Source: Colletotrichum lupini
Taxonomy: Eukaryota > Ascomycota > Sordariomycetes > Glomerellales > Glomerellaceae
DNA: 64,000 nt
Reading direction: 5' to 3'
Assembly (NCBI RefSeq): GCF_023278565.1
Contig: NC_064678.1
Location: forward strand, 1,178,001 to 1,242,000
The translations under genes were made by a program, and so were the position numbers. Positions 1-12,612 of the stretch are shown in pieces (the first letter of the stretch is position 1; every line of letters starts with the position of its first letter). The notes beneath the pieces were generated by a model. It saw nothing but the letters and a program-made list of their open reading frames with translations, had not been told where the DNA came from and did no database searches.

Positions 1-1385
1 TAGCATAGTCCTTATAGCCGGACCTAGCTAAGAAGAGCTAGTAAAGCTAGCGTTATATAAATAACTTTAGCTCGAGGCTCGCTATACTATTAATAAGTAA
101 AGCGAGGGCCCTATAAGAGTCTAGTTAGTAATCCTCTTACTAGCCCTAAAGTATAGTTAACTATCTCTCTTAGGTACGACGCTTAATATAAGTAATAGTT
201 AGGGGGCGTATAAGTAAGTTAGGGGGACTTATAATAATACCCTTTTTAACTAACCGGTCCGCTATCTCGTTCCTTATAATACCCTTATAACTAAGCGTTT
301 AGTAAGAAGTAACAGGGACCCTAGCGTTTTTAATAAGCTCTTTAAACTTAAGAATAGTATATTAAAAAGATAAGAGGGGGGTATTATTTAGGTACTTAAT
401 AGCGGCCTAATTATTTAAGTAGACTATAATAGTTATAGTAGACTTATTCCTAAGCCCTAGCGCCGCGCAAAGACCCGTAGTAGCCCCTTTTATTTTAACG
501 TTAAAGACCTCGGCCCGGGAGAGGCGGTAGTACCTAAAATAAATTAGTTACGGTCCTTAGTAAATAATATACCTAAAGCCCATAGCCTCTAGAGTTATTT
601 ATAACCTATTTATATAAGCTATAATATATATAATAAAAAGAGATTCGTACTATTTATAATAGCTTTATATCTCCTCTGTCTTAGTTACTTCTTAAGTATT
701 ACTAAAGTTACTTATAATTAAGAAGTTGCGGGGTAGTAAGGCTAGTCGTAGGGGACGTTTAATTTAACTAGCTACTTAAATAAGTATAGTTAAGTAAGAG
801 GGGTTCTTACGGTTACGCAGTAGCCTATAATCCCAAATCCTTTAAGCTAGGGAATAAAAATAGTTTAGTATAAAAAGCTTAATAATATAGCGGTCTCTAA
901 GAGAAGCTTTATTAATAAAGTACTCGCCTTACGTAGTAGTACTATAACTAATATAATCTACTATATTAAAAGGGAGCCCCTTAAAGCGATATTAATAGGG
1001 GTCTAGAGGGTCCTAATAACTAACTTTAGCCCGTATTAGACTTCTAGTTAAGTACGTATCTCGGAGTTAACCCTAACTTTAAAAGTAGGTTAGGTCGGGC
1101 TAGGGTACTATAGCTTAGCGCTATATAGGGCCTTAGGGATAACGATAATATAGATCGCCTTATATATAGTAGCGGGGGGCATACTATTAAAAACTTTATT
1201 AAAACCTTTAATATAACTAACTATAAACCTAGCTTTACTTCGGTAGTTAGTAATATAGCTATAAAAAAGCAGCTTCTTATTAAAGGTAATACTTAGTTAC
1301 TTTATAATACCCTTTTTATATAGTTTAATCTCCTTATTACTATAGTAAATAGGGGGGGGGGGCGATATCTCCGGCCCTTAGCGAG

Positions 1386-1640
1386 GTCCGCTTCGTAAAA
1401 TAAAGGACTTTAGTTTTTTTAGGATTAAACTGAATAGTATTATCCCTACCCTAAGTAATAATATCGTTTAGAATCTACTATACCCGGGAGGTAGCCTTAG
1501 TAAGGTCCCTCTTAATACTTAGTATTATATAATTATTAGTATAACCGAATCTAAAGGACTCCGGGCTAATTTAATAGATTTGCTTAGTATATAATAAGAA
1601 GAGGATAGGTAAGATCGGTAACCCTTATAATAAACCGTAA
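1386..1640 (-). pseudogene. Relic LINE reverse transcriptase core
   Basis: On the minus strand, 1636-1586 reads as the RT block GLPQGSPxSPILFLLYT with RIP-type changes: P to L, S to L twice, and the Gln codon CAA turned to TAA. About 40 nt further on, 1549-1532 encodes FGYTNN, where FGYADD is expected, so both catalytic aspartates read as asparagine (GAY to AAY). Next, reading towards lower coordinates, comes a segment like FNPKKTKVLYF, matching the conserved FDPxKTEVMHF of Tad1-clade RTs. The combination is diagnostic of a LINE RT and shows it is catalytically dead. Confidence 0.85.
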
Positions 1641-2939
1641 AAGAGGGGGGATATAGGAGTTTAGTATTTTTTATAGTAGACCGAGGCTCGGTATAACTAG
1701 TTAAGGTACTATACCTAGGTAATAATATTTTTAAACTAACCCTATGCCCAGAGCCGATTATATAGCCGGTTATATAATACTAAGTCGAAGGCTCTTTTAA
1801 TATTTATTATAATAATAATAATAACTAGCTTCTTATTAAAAATAGCCTATATATTATAAGCTATTACCCTAGCTATATCTATAGCCGATTGCCTAGGTAG
1901 TGCCCCGGCTATTTATAAGTTAAGTACGCCTTAAGTAATAGTAAGATAAGATATCTTCCTAGCTATAAGGCGCTCTAGCCCCTTCCTTAGGGTCGCTAAG
2001 AGTAAGATCGGGCGCTAGCCCTTATAAGTACGTATATCCTAGTTAAGCTTCGGTATTATTACTATTTTAGCGTCTCGCTAGGCCTTAGGGTAGTACCTAA
2101 GTACGAGATAGGCCTAGTAAAAGTAACGGACGTAGTTATTAATATACGGTTAGTAAGCTTATAATATTAAGACCGTAATATTATTTATACTAAGGGTAGT
2201 ATTTCCTACGCTAAGTACCGCATCGTCTACTTCGTATTAATAAATAATAAGATCTTAAGGTAATAGCTAACGAGGGCGTATTATAAGGTTAAAATATACG
2301 TCGTCCTCTATAATTATACGCTCTAAGAGCTTTTTTTAAAAAAGCATTACCTTCTTAGTAAGTTTAGTAACTATATTCTTACTATTTTATAAAAGAGGGG
2401 ATTAGACCTAAGGCCTAGGCCAGTTTTAACTTATAATTTAGTATATATCTAAATCCTTTTTAATAAAGGAGACTATTCTAGCCTATATAGCGGCCTTAGC
2501 CCTCTATATAGTATTATTACGCTACTAATTAGCTAAAATTATAATAGGAAATTAGGGGTCGGCTACGTATGCTATTTTAAAGCGTTTATTAGCCTTAGTA
2601 TATAATTCGTCCTACTACTTCGTCCCCCTACTCCTTATATAGCACGGGGTAGAGGAGGAAGTATAGGCATACCGAAGTACGTCGTTAAGGCTCTCCGTAA
2701 CTAAATCGAGGTCTTATATAGTATCGTATATAGTATATATTACCTAAGTTAGCTCTCTAACCCTCTTTACGAACTATAATATATTCTTTAGTTTAATCCT
2801 CTACTTCTTCTTTCTTAGTTAATACGTATTACCTAAGCTAGCGGGAAGGGGGATAGTCGTAATAAGGGTATTATAGTCCGATTTAGTATATATATAGCTA
2901 GTAATCTAGGTCCGGGCTAGGGGGACGTTAGAAATAGCT

Positions 2940-3500
2940 AGGTTGAGTATATTACCCGCTTTATAAATAGGGTCCTTTACGGGGTTTAGTATAATAAAAT
3001 AATAACCGTCTATCTAGTTAATAAAGTAGTTCCTAGGGGTATATAAGGGGGTCCCCGGTTACTAATTAATATAATAAGAGTTTAAATTCTCTATAATAAA
3101 TAGCTTTTACGGGGGGGTTTAGTAGTTAAGTATTATTAATATATACTTTTTATTAAGGGCGCGGTAAATATTAAAGATATAATACCCTAAGATACGTATT
3201 TTAAATAAGTCTTAGTAAGAGAGCTTTATAATATCGAACGCTACTAGGTATAAGAGGGTTTAATAAACGTATATAAAGACCCGGGGTTTATTAATAATCG
3301 TAGCTTAGTTCTAAATTAGCGAGTATAGGGTAAAGCTAGGGTAAGATTTAGTAATATTTTGCGGTTTACTCGTATTATACTATAGCTCTTATAATAATAG
3401 GATATTTACCTATTTAAATTTAGTAATAATAAGGGCGTAGTCGTACTTACGGCCGTTCTTTTATATATTAGCCTATAGTATTTTAATTTTAATACGTATT
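2940..3500 (-). pseudogene. Relic LINE apurinic-type endonuclease domain
   Basis: Translation of the minus strand across stops gives, in order, a segment like ILQANIxKNGRKYDYAL (about 3490-3430), one like IINKPRVFxYV (about 3290-3260), a degraded GD(L/F)N at 3091-3080 and a tail like PRNYFINWIDGY...KDPIxKAGNILN ending near 2942. These match the start, the RVLTYVR strand, the GDFNxHHxxW catalytic block and the final N-x-LDL strand of LINE endonucleases. Acidic residues are converted to Asn or Lys as RIP predicts. Confidence 0.7.
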
Positions 3501-5330
3501 AAATATGCTAATTATAAGTAGTTATAGAGCGCCTACGCGAGGTACTTTTATATTTACTCTTACTCTTCCTTTTCGGGGTAGGCTCTTCGTATTCTAAGCT
3601 ATTTTCGGGGGGGAGTTTAGAGCCCTATTTCTTAAAGAGGGGGTAGTTACTACTTTTTAAAATAGAATTTATAATACTATTTAACTTTATAGTAATTAAG
3701 TAGGTTTACTCTCGTCCGCTTAGGTAGTCTTTAGTATTATACGTAGCTATATTAATAACTATAGACCCCCGAATAATATCCTTAGTAAGTCTCTTTATTT
3801 CGATACTTATAATCTTATCCTAGAGCTAAGTACCTAGGGACTCTATAAGGTCTAACCTAGGGATAGGGCTTAAGAAGAGGTCGAGCTTCGTAGCTTGCGC
3901 ATAGAGTTCTCTACTTACTTTATATAAGAGTTTTTTTTATTAAGAAGTTTAGTAAATAATAGTACTATCTTTTTTTTAAGGGCGTATAGGGTAGCTCGTA
4001 TAGTCGCTTATATATAGCCCCTAATAGTTTACGTACTAAAGGACGATCGTAATATAGTTACCGTTATATCCTAGCTTTTTATAATAATAATAGCGTTAAG
4101 TTTTAGTATAGTCTTTAGAGCTATACTAATTTAAATAGACCTAGTACTACTTAAAAAGGGGTCGGTAAGTAAGTAGCTAGGCTATTACTAATCTAAAGAT
4201 ACTAAAGGGCCTTTTTATTAGTTTTAAAAAGGATATAATATAAGTTATATAGGGGCTATTCGTTAGGCTAAAGGTCCGGTAGTAGAGGGGGGTTACCCCC
4301 GCTACTACTTTAACCTCGTCCCGGACGTACGTACTAAAGTCGAGGGGTTACTTATTAAGGCTAGGGATCTAAGTCTTAACACTTTTAATAGTATAAATAA
4401 ACTAAATCTCAGATCCCTTAATAATAGTTATATTAAAGAGTTTAAATAGCTAAGTATAGTAACTAAGTATAGCCTATCGTGCTCCTAAGGTCTTCGGGGT
4501 AAGTACGTAACTAGTTAGAACCTTAGTTACCGGGTTAATATTTTTACCCTTAAGCGAGTAGTTTTTAATAACTTCTTTATAAATAAACCGTACTTTTACC
4601 TAGCGGCGGGGATTTTTAAGGTCGAAGTAAATAAAAATATAGGTATTAAGGGAGGGAAGTACGTTTCTAGCTCCCTCTCGTAAGTTATTTATTATACTTA
4701 AAGCTCGAGCTATAAGCCCCTAGGGCTAGTAATTAATAAGACGCTAAGTATAATAGCTAGAGCTTTAAGAAAGTATTTTAATAAAAGAGAGGCCCGTTAT
4801 AATTCTATAATCTAGCTTATACTAAGAAGTTCTAGTGGGTAGTAGCTAAGGTTTTTTAAAAAAAGCCTCGAGCTTAGTAATATAATAGCTTATAATAGTA
4901 ATATATTTAGAGTTTTTTAGTAGCTAAAAGGACTCTTAAATAGCTACGAGGGTAATATCCCTTATAAAATAGAGGCTAAATAGATAGGTCTTAATTTTAT
5001 TAATAGTCGTAGTCCTATTAAAACGCGCTCTATAATTAGGGGGGGGTTAGGTTATTATTATTAGTCTAAGCTAAGTTATAGTAGTAAACGCGTCTAGCTT
5101 AGGTCTTATAGTTAGAACCTTCGTAATCTTAGGGATTATAAGCGTTACCTTAGTAGAGTCCGGAATACGGCGTTTTTTAGTTAGGGACCGTAGTAATATA
5201 GACTAAATAATCGTAATAAAGCCCGAGAGGGTACTAAAAGTATTTAAAAAGGGCGGTAACCGTGGCGGCGTATGGCGGCCGTTGCCTAAGCTAGTTATGG
5301 TTGGCATAGGAGAAAAAAAAAGGGGGGGGG

Positions 5331-5822
5331 TAGAATAGGCCTTGTTAAGGAGGTTGGTGTGGTAGAGTGGCCCGCACTAATAGTGCGTGCCAAGAAAAAG
5401 TATGTAGGAGGAAGGTTGTTATGACTACCTATAGACATAGCGTTTCGGAAGAGAGCGAACAATCGTTAGGGCATTTCTTTTGTGATTCGAGAGGAAAAAT
5501 CGACCCCGGGTGTTCGATAGCATTAGCTCAAATCGGGCTAGGAAGAAGTGGAGAGGGTAGTCGGAGGGGCGCGTTTATCATGCTGGATCATGAATTTCAG
5601 AGGAAATATTACACATCGCATCAGTCGTTTGTGCAAAGCCAAGATCAGAAGCATTGATTTTACTCAAGATGAAAATACAGGTGTGAAGACAAATCTGGCA
5701 AATATGCACAAAGAAGTAAGGAGCCAAGTCGACGGATGCAAGCATCTTCCTCATCCGCCAAGCTTGAACCTGGTGAGTGCTTCTCCAATGACCGTTGCAT
5801 CGTCAAAGACTTAGTCATAGTC
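5331..5822. other. Spacer between LINE and flavin oxidase gene
   Basis: Composition returns to normal just right of the A9G9 run. Short frames here show no recognisable domain and overlap the 3' flank of the flavin oxidase gene. I see no gene. Confidence 0.5.
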
Positions 5823-7535
5823 TTAATGTCCAAGCTTGAAACCACCCCAGTTGAGCTTGCTGAACACCATGTTGGGGTCGTACTGAGCTCTGATATCCTT
5901 CATCTTCTGCAGGTTACCCTGTCCGTAAGCAGGAAAAGGCTTCTGCCACTCGCCCGCGTCGCCCATGTAGACGAACTCAGTCGCCAGTCCCAACTCTTGG
6001 TTGATCTCGTGGTGGTGGGCGAGGAAGTTCTGGGACCAAGCGGTCATGCGGAGGTCGTCCTCGGGGCGGGCCCAAGAGGTAGTGATTTGCCACCCTGAGA
6101 TTCTCAGTCAGCCACTGTCGGTGATGAATTAATGTGGACGTGGGTGAGCAAACTTACAGACATAGGACTGGTCAGCATCCAGACCGAACGTGTTACCGAT
6201 GCCGTTGTTCTTTCCAACCGCTAAAGCAGTCCTCGGGACCGTGTTCAAGATGAACGTAGGACGAACGCCTTCGATGTCGGCAATGTCGGCGATAGCTTCA
6301 ACCCAGGCCTGGTAGATCTCGTACAGGCGGTCGGCATCGGGAATGATCGTTTGGTGGCCGAACTGAATGCTAAACAGAAACCGTTAGCTTGTTTGCGATA
6401 GAGAAGGATTATGGTGAGGACCTTTCTTACCGGAACATCTGGTTGGGGGACAACATCTGGGAGTGCCAGTCAATGGGACGGGTAACATTGTGGCTGCGGG
6501 AAACGGCAGGAATAGCAGTGAAGTTGGCAAAGTGAGACGGCGGCGAGACAGTGGTCTCCTGCAGGCCAAAGACTTGCGGGACGACCTCCTTCGTCGTCAC
6601 ATTGTAGTTGATGTTGATGACGGCACCGGCACCCTCAGAGTTGTCGTCGCTGAGAGCGAAATCGGCAGCAGCCTTGATGAAGGCCTGTGTGGCAGACTCG
6701 TTAAAGATCTGGTAAGTGCTAGTCGCCAACGGTAGGTCCAAAGTCTGGAGAGAGAACTTGGTGACGATGCCGAAGTTGCTACCACCGCCCTTGAAAGCCC
6801 AGAAGAGGTCCGGGTTCGAAGTGTTGGTTGCGGAGACTTGGGTACCGTTGCCGAGGACGACGTCGTACTTGACCACGTTGTCCATGGAGAAGCCATATTT
6901 GTTGAGGAAGTAGCTTACACCGCCGATCAGGGTCAGGCCGGGGACGCCGATGGTCTTCAGACGGCCGCCGATAGCGTACTTGCCGTACGGCGCCAGGGCG
7001 GAGTAGACGTCGACCCATTTATTGCCGGGACCGACGTCGACGGTGTTCTCGTCATTGTTGACTGTGACTGTATTCAGGCCGTTGAGGGCAAGAAGGACTC
7101 CATCGTCAATGGTGTTGGCTCCGGGGTACTGCAGGATATGTATAATTAGTGGGCTGCCTTATGGTGCAGGGGGCAAGAGGTTAGGGGGCTTGGGTGTAAG
7201 ATTGTGCGTACGTTCATATGGCCACCACCCTTGACAGCGAACTGGGCCTTGCAGGTGGAGAGGATCTCCACGCCCTTAGCGACATCGTCGGCAGTTGAAG
7301 GGAGATAGATACAGGCCGGATGGAGGCTGGCTCTCTTGTCCCAGACGTTGATGCGCTGGGTCTCGTACGCCGTCGAATTGGAGAAGAGCGTAGAGTTAGG
7401 AGAATGGCTGCTCAACCCAGTACAAGCGCACTTGACATTGTCGGAAACCAGGAGGTCTCGGCGACCGAAGACGGACTTGGTAGCCGAGGCAGAGTTAACC
7501 AGCAGAAGAGCTGGGAGAGTAAGAGAATACAACAT
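5823..7535 (-). CDS. Secreted FAD-binding (BBE-like) oxidoreductase
   Basis: Four exons (7535-7212, 7128-6431, 6369-6158, 6094-5823) give a 501-residue protein. All three introns are GT-AG and the frame is continuous. The start chosen gives a hydrophobic signal peptide (MLYSLTLPALLLVNSASA); an upstream start would add 26 residues and bury it. The PCMH-type FAD fold is shown by AVKGGGHMN, whose His is the usual covalent flavin attachment, then YPGANTIDDG and GxxGLTLxGGxSYF. The C-terminal BBE tail YDPNMVFSKLNWGGFKL is present. The second flavin-linking Cys of bicovalent BBE enzymes is absent (KTIGVPGLT at that place), so the flavin is probably attached only through His. Such enzymes oxidise sugars, alkaloids or secondary-metabolite intermediates; the substrate here is unknown. 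Several N-glycosylation sequons (NST, NTS, NVT) fit secretion. Confidence 0.88.
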
Positions 7536-9281
7536 GGCTGTGACTGACTGTCGATCGAAGTGCGGAAGGATAGGCTTGTTGGAGCGAGTGATTGGGGGTG
7601 AATGGTCAAGCATCTCGAGAACGACATGAGAAAGAATTTACCAAGTATTTATCTGTCTCGAGGGAGGTTCTCCTGAATAGCCTTGCCACTCTTGTTCCTC
7701 GGTGCAACCCCCTTTACAACAAAATGACACCCTCTCCGCTACTGTCTCTACGATCTTCCTCAGCGACTACAACATGGTGCTCCATCATGATGATCCGCTA
7801 CGAAAGTCTCAATCGCAATCGGTCTCGCTCTGTGGCTTGCAGCTTTTGAAGATGCTCAGCCTTGTAGGTGGAATCCATCAAAAAGATCCATTGCGGATTT
7901 CGTCACTCAAAGTCCACTCAAGGCTTCGACCAAGATAGTCTGGTCGAGTTTACGCTACTTGTTAGTCGACGATACGTAACACGCCAGTCCGCCATAGCCG
8001 TCTTCGTCAGCGAACCACTAAGCCCTTGCCACTTACCTTAGCTACCTTGCCCTACTATCAGTTGGACCGGCCCGAAGAGACACGGCATTGCGGTTCCACA
8101 GATGGGTTCGCCTGATGGACCCAGATGAGGCGTTTCCCGCGAGGCCATGCTGTATGCTCCAGCCCTAGTGTGCCATCTTGAGTTCCTACCCCGGATCACT
8201 AGTCCGAGGAGATTTGACAGTGCCACCTCATCATTCCGTCGTCAAAGCGATGGGACGAAAGTGTTTTTTCTCATTGACGGAAATAAAGTGTGGTACTTGC
8301 TTCTTTCCCACCTTACATAGTAAACAATGTGCTCTCTTTCCATGACGATTTACCTAACGGAGTAGAATGTGTTCCAGACCTTGGCCTTGCCCTGCAAACC
8401 ACCCCTGACGTTTCCAGCCACACCTGCGTCAGAGCATGGTGTTCCGCTCGCTCTCGCTTTCGGCGATGGGGCCCCCTTCGAACGCTTGCGCATGAAGACG
8501 AGCGGAGATCTGTGCGAGTCTTTTGGAGTTGGGTGGAATTGGTGTAGATCTGCTTCCGCATACCCACTCTTTTGTTCTACGTGTATTCCTTTACGTGGAT
8601 CCGTATCCAAGTTTCCCACGTGAAGAGAGTACGTGTATCCGTATTTGTTATTTCAATCATTCCATTGTGGCTTACCGAAATACCCACCTAAAGCAAACGC
8701 ATCGTGAACTGCGGATTCTACGATTGCAACTTGAGTACATTATCCCAGGTTCTCCCCTCACGTTACTGTTCGGCACGTCTGTCTCTGCCAACTTCAGCCC
8801 GAGAATCTCGGCAAATCAAAGCATTGCCGAGTGAGGCAATGGCTACCTTGGCTCGTATGCGCGAACAGCATATCAAACATTTCCTTCGGTTGTTTTCGTG
8901 CTTGGTCAAGTACGGTCCATGACTGTTGACATTTCTTCAAGCGTTGACCGTTCTTTAGAACACCTGTCTCTTAGATAAATCATTTCAGATGAAAGGCACT
9001 ACGCGAAATCCTACTAGGTGACATTGAAGTTCTACGGCACGGTTTCATCGGTTTAAAGTTTGCTCCTACAGCAGTCAAACGCATCGACACATTGTACCGC
9101 GCGATATGGGTGCTGTGGCTTGACGTTCGGACATTTTTAGACTTTCCAGACCCCGGTGATTCCGCAATAACTGTAAATTAACCACAACCACCTATGTGAT
9201 GCAGGAGACCTCACCTCCTTCAACCTGTCCCGGATTTACTCGAGATCTTATCCCGAGTCCTTCTTTCCATTGACGGCAGCT
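7536..9281. other. Intergenic region, no gene recognised
   Basis: It holds the promoter of the flavin oxidase on the left. Frames of 60-105 codons occur on both strands (for example 8523-8834), but they overlap one another and resemble no family I know. CpA/TpG are not depleted, so this is not RIPed repeat DNA. Confidence 0.4.
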
Positions 9282-9644
9282 ATGAACGCCACTCTCAACC
9301 AAACTTGGACTGAGGCAATGTCTGAGCTAAGACTACGGCCCACAGTCACACCGAGCAGCACTCTTCTACCTCACTCACTGACCGCGAAAGGGTGGTTAGC
9401 ATGTCTTGTTTTGTCGCTTATGGACGGGCTTCTCGACAGGGTTCTTCGATATCAGCAAAAAGATCCTGCGCGTCGGGCGCGGGATGAGAGGCGAAGACGA
9501 CGGCTGGGAGTCTGGGAGGAGAGGCATCACAGCGGGCTTGAAAAGCTTCACGAAACGCTGTGTGACCTGGATATCCCGGAGGTAGACCTCAATACGGTCG
9601 ACATGCATGAATGGTTGGATTACGCATTTCAAAAATCATCGTGA
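9282..9644 (+). CDS. Hypothetical 120-residue protein
   Basis: A single-exon frame starting at the ATG at 9282 has a hydrophobic patch (GWLACLVLSLMDGLL), then a strongly basic stretch (ARRARDERRRRRLG) and an acidic C-terminus (LDIPEVDLNTVDMHEWLDY). I recognise no family. It could equally be a chance frame or the remains of an exon. Downstream sequence in the same orientation shows no obvious continuation. Confidence 0.25.
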   Translation: MNATLNQTWTEAMSELRLRPTVTPSSTLLPHSLTAKGWLACLVLSLMDGLLDRVLRYQQKDPARRARDERRRRRLGVWEERHHSGLEKLHETLCDLDIPEVDLNTVDMHEWLDYAFQKSS

Positions 9645-10494
9645 GACTCAGCGTTCTCGTCTGAGACATATTGATCCCGAACCGAGGCGAAAGGTCCTTC
9701 TTTGAGCCCGGAAAGACTACTTCTCAAGTATGTAACCTAGGGAAGAGGAACGGACTGCAAAGCTCCTGTGGGTTATTTCGCTGCGAATGTGAGTCTCCCT
9801 GACTGGGAGCACATTTGTGAGCTTGAAGACTACAAGGTAGCTATGGTACCTCATGTTCCATGCCCACGAATTTCCAACCGCCTGCTAATCATTGGGATGT
9901 CATTACGAGCAGGGGTCGATACGGAACACATCAATTTGTTGCTCGCGGAGGAAACAGTGAGATGATTCAGTGTCCGCCCGCTGGGCATTCGCCAAAGAAT
10001 TTCGGCGATCTCAAAGGACAGCGTCTGGTATCGGCGCGAGGTTCAGGCTAGCTGGAATGGAGAAGTAAAGAGACTATTTAGGGTTGCTTGACAGCATGTC
10101 TCTATCACTATCAATAGGCACTCACTACCCTATGCGTTAATTGTGAGGGAAATGAAACATTTATGGAACTACGGCATCATCTTCGGGATTCACTTTATAT
10201 GTAGAAGAAGACGCTCCGGTATTGTCTGGCGTGGCGTACAATAACAAGATGGAACAAAGAAGAACGAAATCCAATTTACCTTCAGATACTGAGATACTTG
10301 GCACAGAAGATGTCCTGTTGAGAGCCCAGGTCCCGCTCGTTGATATTTACTCGCTCATTCTTCATCTCCTCGAATCTTCAACGTGGTCTAGGGATATGTC
10401 AGGCTGCCGCTTGTTATCTCCCGCATCTTGCTCTAGCTGATCCAGCTCCGGACCTTTCTTTCCTAGACTGCTAATCCTGGGCTCATAATCTCGT
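9645..10494. other. Intergenic region, no gene recognised
   Basis: Only short overlapping frames are found. The right end borders the 3' end of the decayed sugar transporter. Confidence 0.4.
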
Positions 10495-11509
10495 CACCGG
10501 ACTTAGCAGCCACCTCCTCAAGTGATAAGAAGCGAGTCTCGGGCAGGAAAAAAAATAGATGATCCCCGCAAAAGCGGTGCACGAAGTAAAACTTCCTCTC
10601 GATGGCATCGAACGCGGCTGGTGCCGCCTAAGATAACTAAATTGCCGTAACAGCTTGTGTAAAGATTGAGAAGCCAACACCGACGCCACGGAGGTCGAGT
10701 GAAAAAGTCTTTGCTACCAAAACGCAATTGACATTGTTGAAGAAGAAGTAGTACGCAAACGCGACTAAGAAGATGAACGCAACACCGGCATGGGATTCAG
10801 CTGGATTCGAGTCATCTTGGAAAAGTTTCGAGAAGGCCGTCAAAACCGCGAGGAGGACAGCGAGCGTGAAATTCCCGGAAATGATAGTGATGCGTCGCGT
10901 CCAGTGGTCGGCGACAAAGAAAACGTTCATTATCTGCCCGATAACTGCCATGAAGCCATATAAACCCCCTATCAGGAGCACAGTCTGGCCCTCCTACCCA
11001 AAAGAGTTATACATGACTGACTGGTAACTTTGGATGGTGTTTGACCCAGAAAGCTTCATCATATAGCCAGCATAACCCATCCATCTAGCAACGAAGAACC
11101 CGAGAGTGTGCACCAATCCTTTCGAGCCAACAAGCAATCCGCGGTTCTCTGGAGGGCTGACCTCCGCAAGATACACAGGGGCTGTCGGATAGACCTTACC
11201 CGTCGGGAGTCCTGAGAAAGCACGACCCACAATCATCATGGCTGGGTTCACGGCGGCAGTCTGCAGCACTGCTCCTGCGACACCAATACACGCTCCAAAG
11301 AGCAATGTCCAGCGATGGGACATCTTGTCCATGCAGTAGGCAGAGCCACCACTGCCAAAGGCGTATCCTGCGTAATGTCCAGGTTCAATGCCTGCTCGCA
11401 CAGAAACGTTGTCCATAGATGGGCCGTACATGTATAATTTGAAGGTGGTCTGAGCGATGGTTGAAGCAATGATACCCGTATCGATGCCGTACACGAATCT
11501 AGGCCGCAC
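10495..11509 (-). pseudogene. Broken MFS sugar transporter
   Basis: The minus strand carries pieces of a fungal sugar porter in the right order. 11509-10994 has the N-terminal part (YGIDTGIIAS; then GRAFSGLPTGKVYPTAPVYL and AEVSPPENRG, like the family's G-R-x3-G-x-G and E-x3-PxxRG). After a stop, 10981-10637 carries the second half (LLIGGLYG, TRRITIISG, FNNVNCVLVAKTFSLDLRG). More stops follow, then the sugar-porter end (FFFLPETRFLSLEEV) near 10495-10560. The family's middle is missing: TM5-6, PESPRW and the central loop. So is the start before TM1. At least three in-frame stops plus the deletion make an intact transporter impossible. It is related to, but not a copy of, the intact transporter at 18277-20513. 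Confidence 0.8.
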
Positions 11510-12612
11510 TTAGCATCAACCTCAACACAGAGCTAGATTTCTTTAGAGTAGACCTACCTAGCAAGACTGATCGCTAATCCAATTAGAATCGACTTAGCCG
11601 AGTTTCCACGATGGCCAGCCCTCTATTTCACCATCTTGCTGACAATGCAATGCCCAGAGGGTGCGAGATTGATGAGATCAGAGATGTCGTTCACAATGGC
11701 GTACCTGCAGAGCAGTCTAAGGTTCTCTTTTCCAAGGCAGGCTCTCAGACTGGAGTTAAAATAACAGAGAGAACCTGGCCAAACATCTGTTTACAGACAG
11801 ACGCAGACGCGGTCTCAGCTGGGGTGATAAAAGAGACTGCAAGTTGATGGTTGTACTACTAGGTAGGTATTTCAGACATCTATAAGACCTTGCCAAAACA
11901 AGAAAGTCCTTCTAACATCTGGCATGTTCGTGCAGTTCTATTGTTAGCGAGAGGAGTAAGATGTTGAGTCTCCCCGTATATCCGCTTCCCCACGATGGAG
12001 CTGTAGGATCTTTTCTCCCCCTGCAATCATACACGATGTCTTGCTCATCTCAGCTTGTTAGCACATATCGGACTGTTATCGAATTCTGCAATGTCCTGGT
12101 CAAGGCAGGGGATCCAGAAATGCCGGAGACAATACCATTTGGTTTAGAAAATGCGCGGATGAGGCGGAAAACCTCCTCTCCTCGACATGTAGGGACAGTT
12201 CGCTCGAGGATCGAGAGCTCTTGTCTTTCTAAGGCAAAAGATTATGACAAGTGTTAACTGAGCTTTGATATTTCCTTTGATTAGTCCCACTTCACGTCCG
12301 GTGTTTTTTTGTAAACTTGACCTTAACTTCAAACCACCGTAGAGCACGCTGTAGGCTTATGTATATTTCAATATGCTATCCAAGGACCGATTCTGCTTCC
12401 GAGGAACTCTCATTCTATTTACCTTAATAAGAGGCGTTTCACTATAAAAGACTCGAAGACACCCCTTGCAAGTTGCGTATTTACAATTTTCGCAGGGAGG
12501 TAAGCTCCAAAAGAATGAGCACTGAAGTTTTGTCATCATTCATTGTATCAGAGGCTTTTGGATTCCTAGGTCTAATCGAGAAGGTGCATGCAGTCATGAG
12601 GTAATAATGAAT
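11510..12612. other. Intergenic region, no gene recognised
   Basis: Small frames at 11611-11847 and 11961-12257 lack recognisable motifs. The missing N-terminus of the broken transporter would lie at the left end, but I could not find it. Confidence 0.4.

Larger units (their letters stand above)
1..5330 (-). mobile_element. RIP-degenerate LINE (Tad1-like non-LTR retrotransposon), 3' end beyond the window
   Basis: No open reading frame survives, but reading the minus strand through stop codons recovers ordered LINE domains: an endonuclease core near 2940-3500 and a reverse transcriptase near 1400-2400. CpA and TpG are almost absent throughout while CC, CT and CG steps remain, which is what RIP leaves behind. 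The 5' end of the element lies near 5250-5330, where normal composition returns next to a run of nine A and nine G (5313-5330). An RNase H-like stretch may lie near 590-640, but this is weak. ORF1 would occupy about 3500-5200; I could not recover a zinc knuckle. The domain order (endonuclease then RT) excludes LTR elements. The 3' tail is off the left edge. Confidence 0.8.

Noticed and set aside
5367..5814. Overlapping plus frames of 88-96 codons just right of the LINE
   Set aside because: They begin in the transposon border, overlap each other in two phases and have no recognisable feature.
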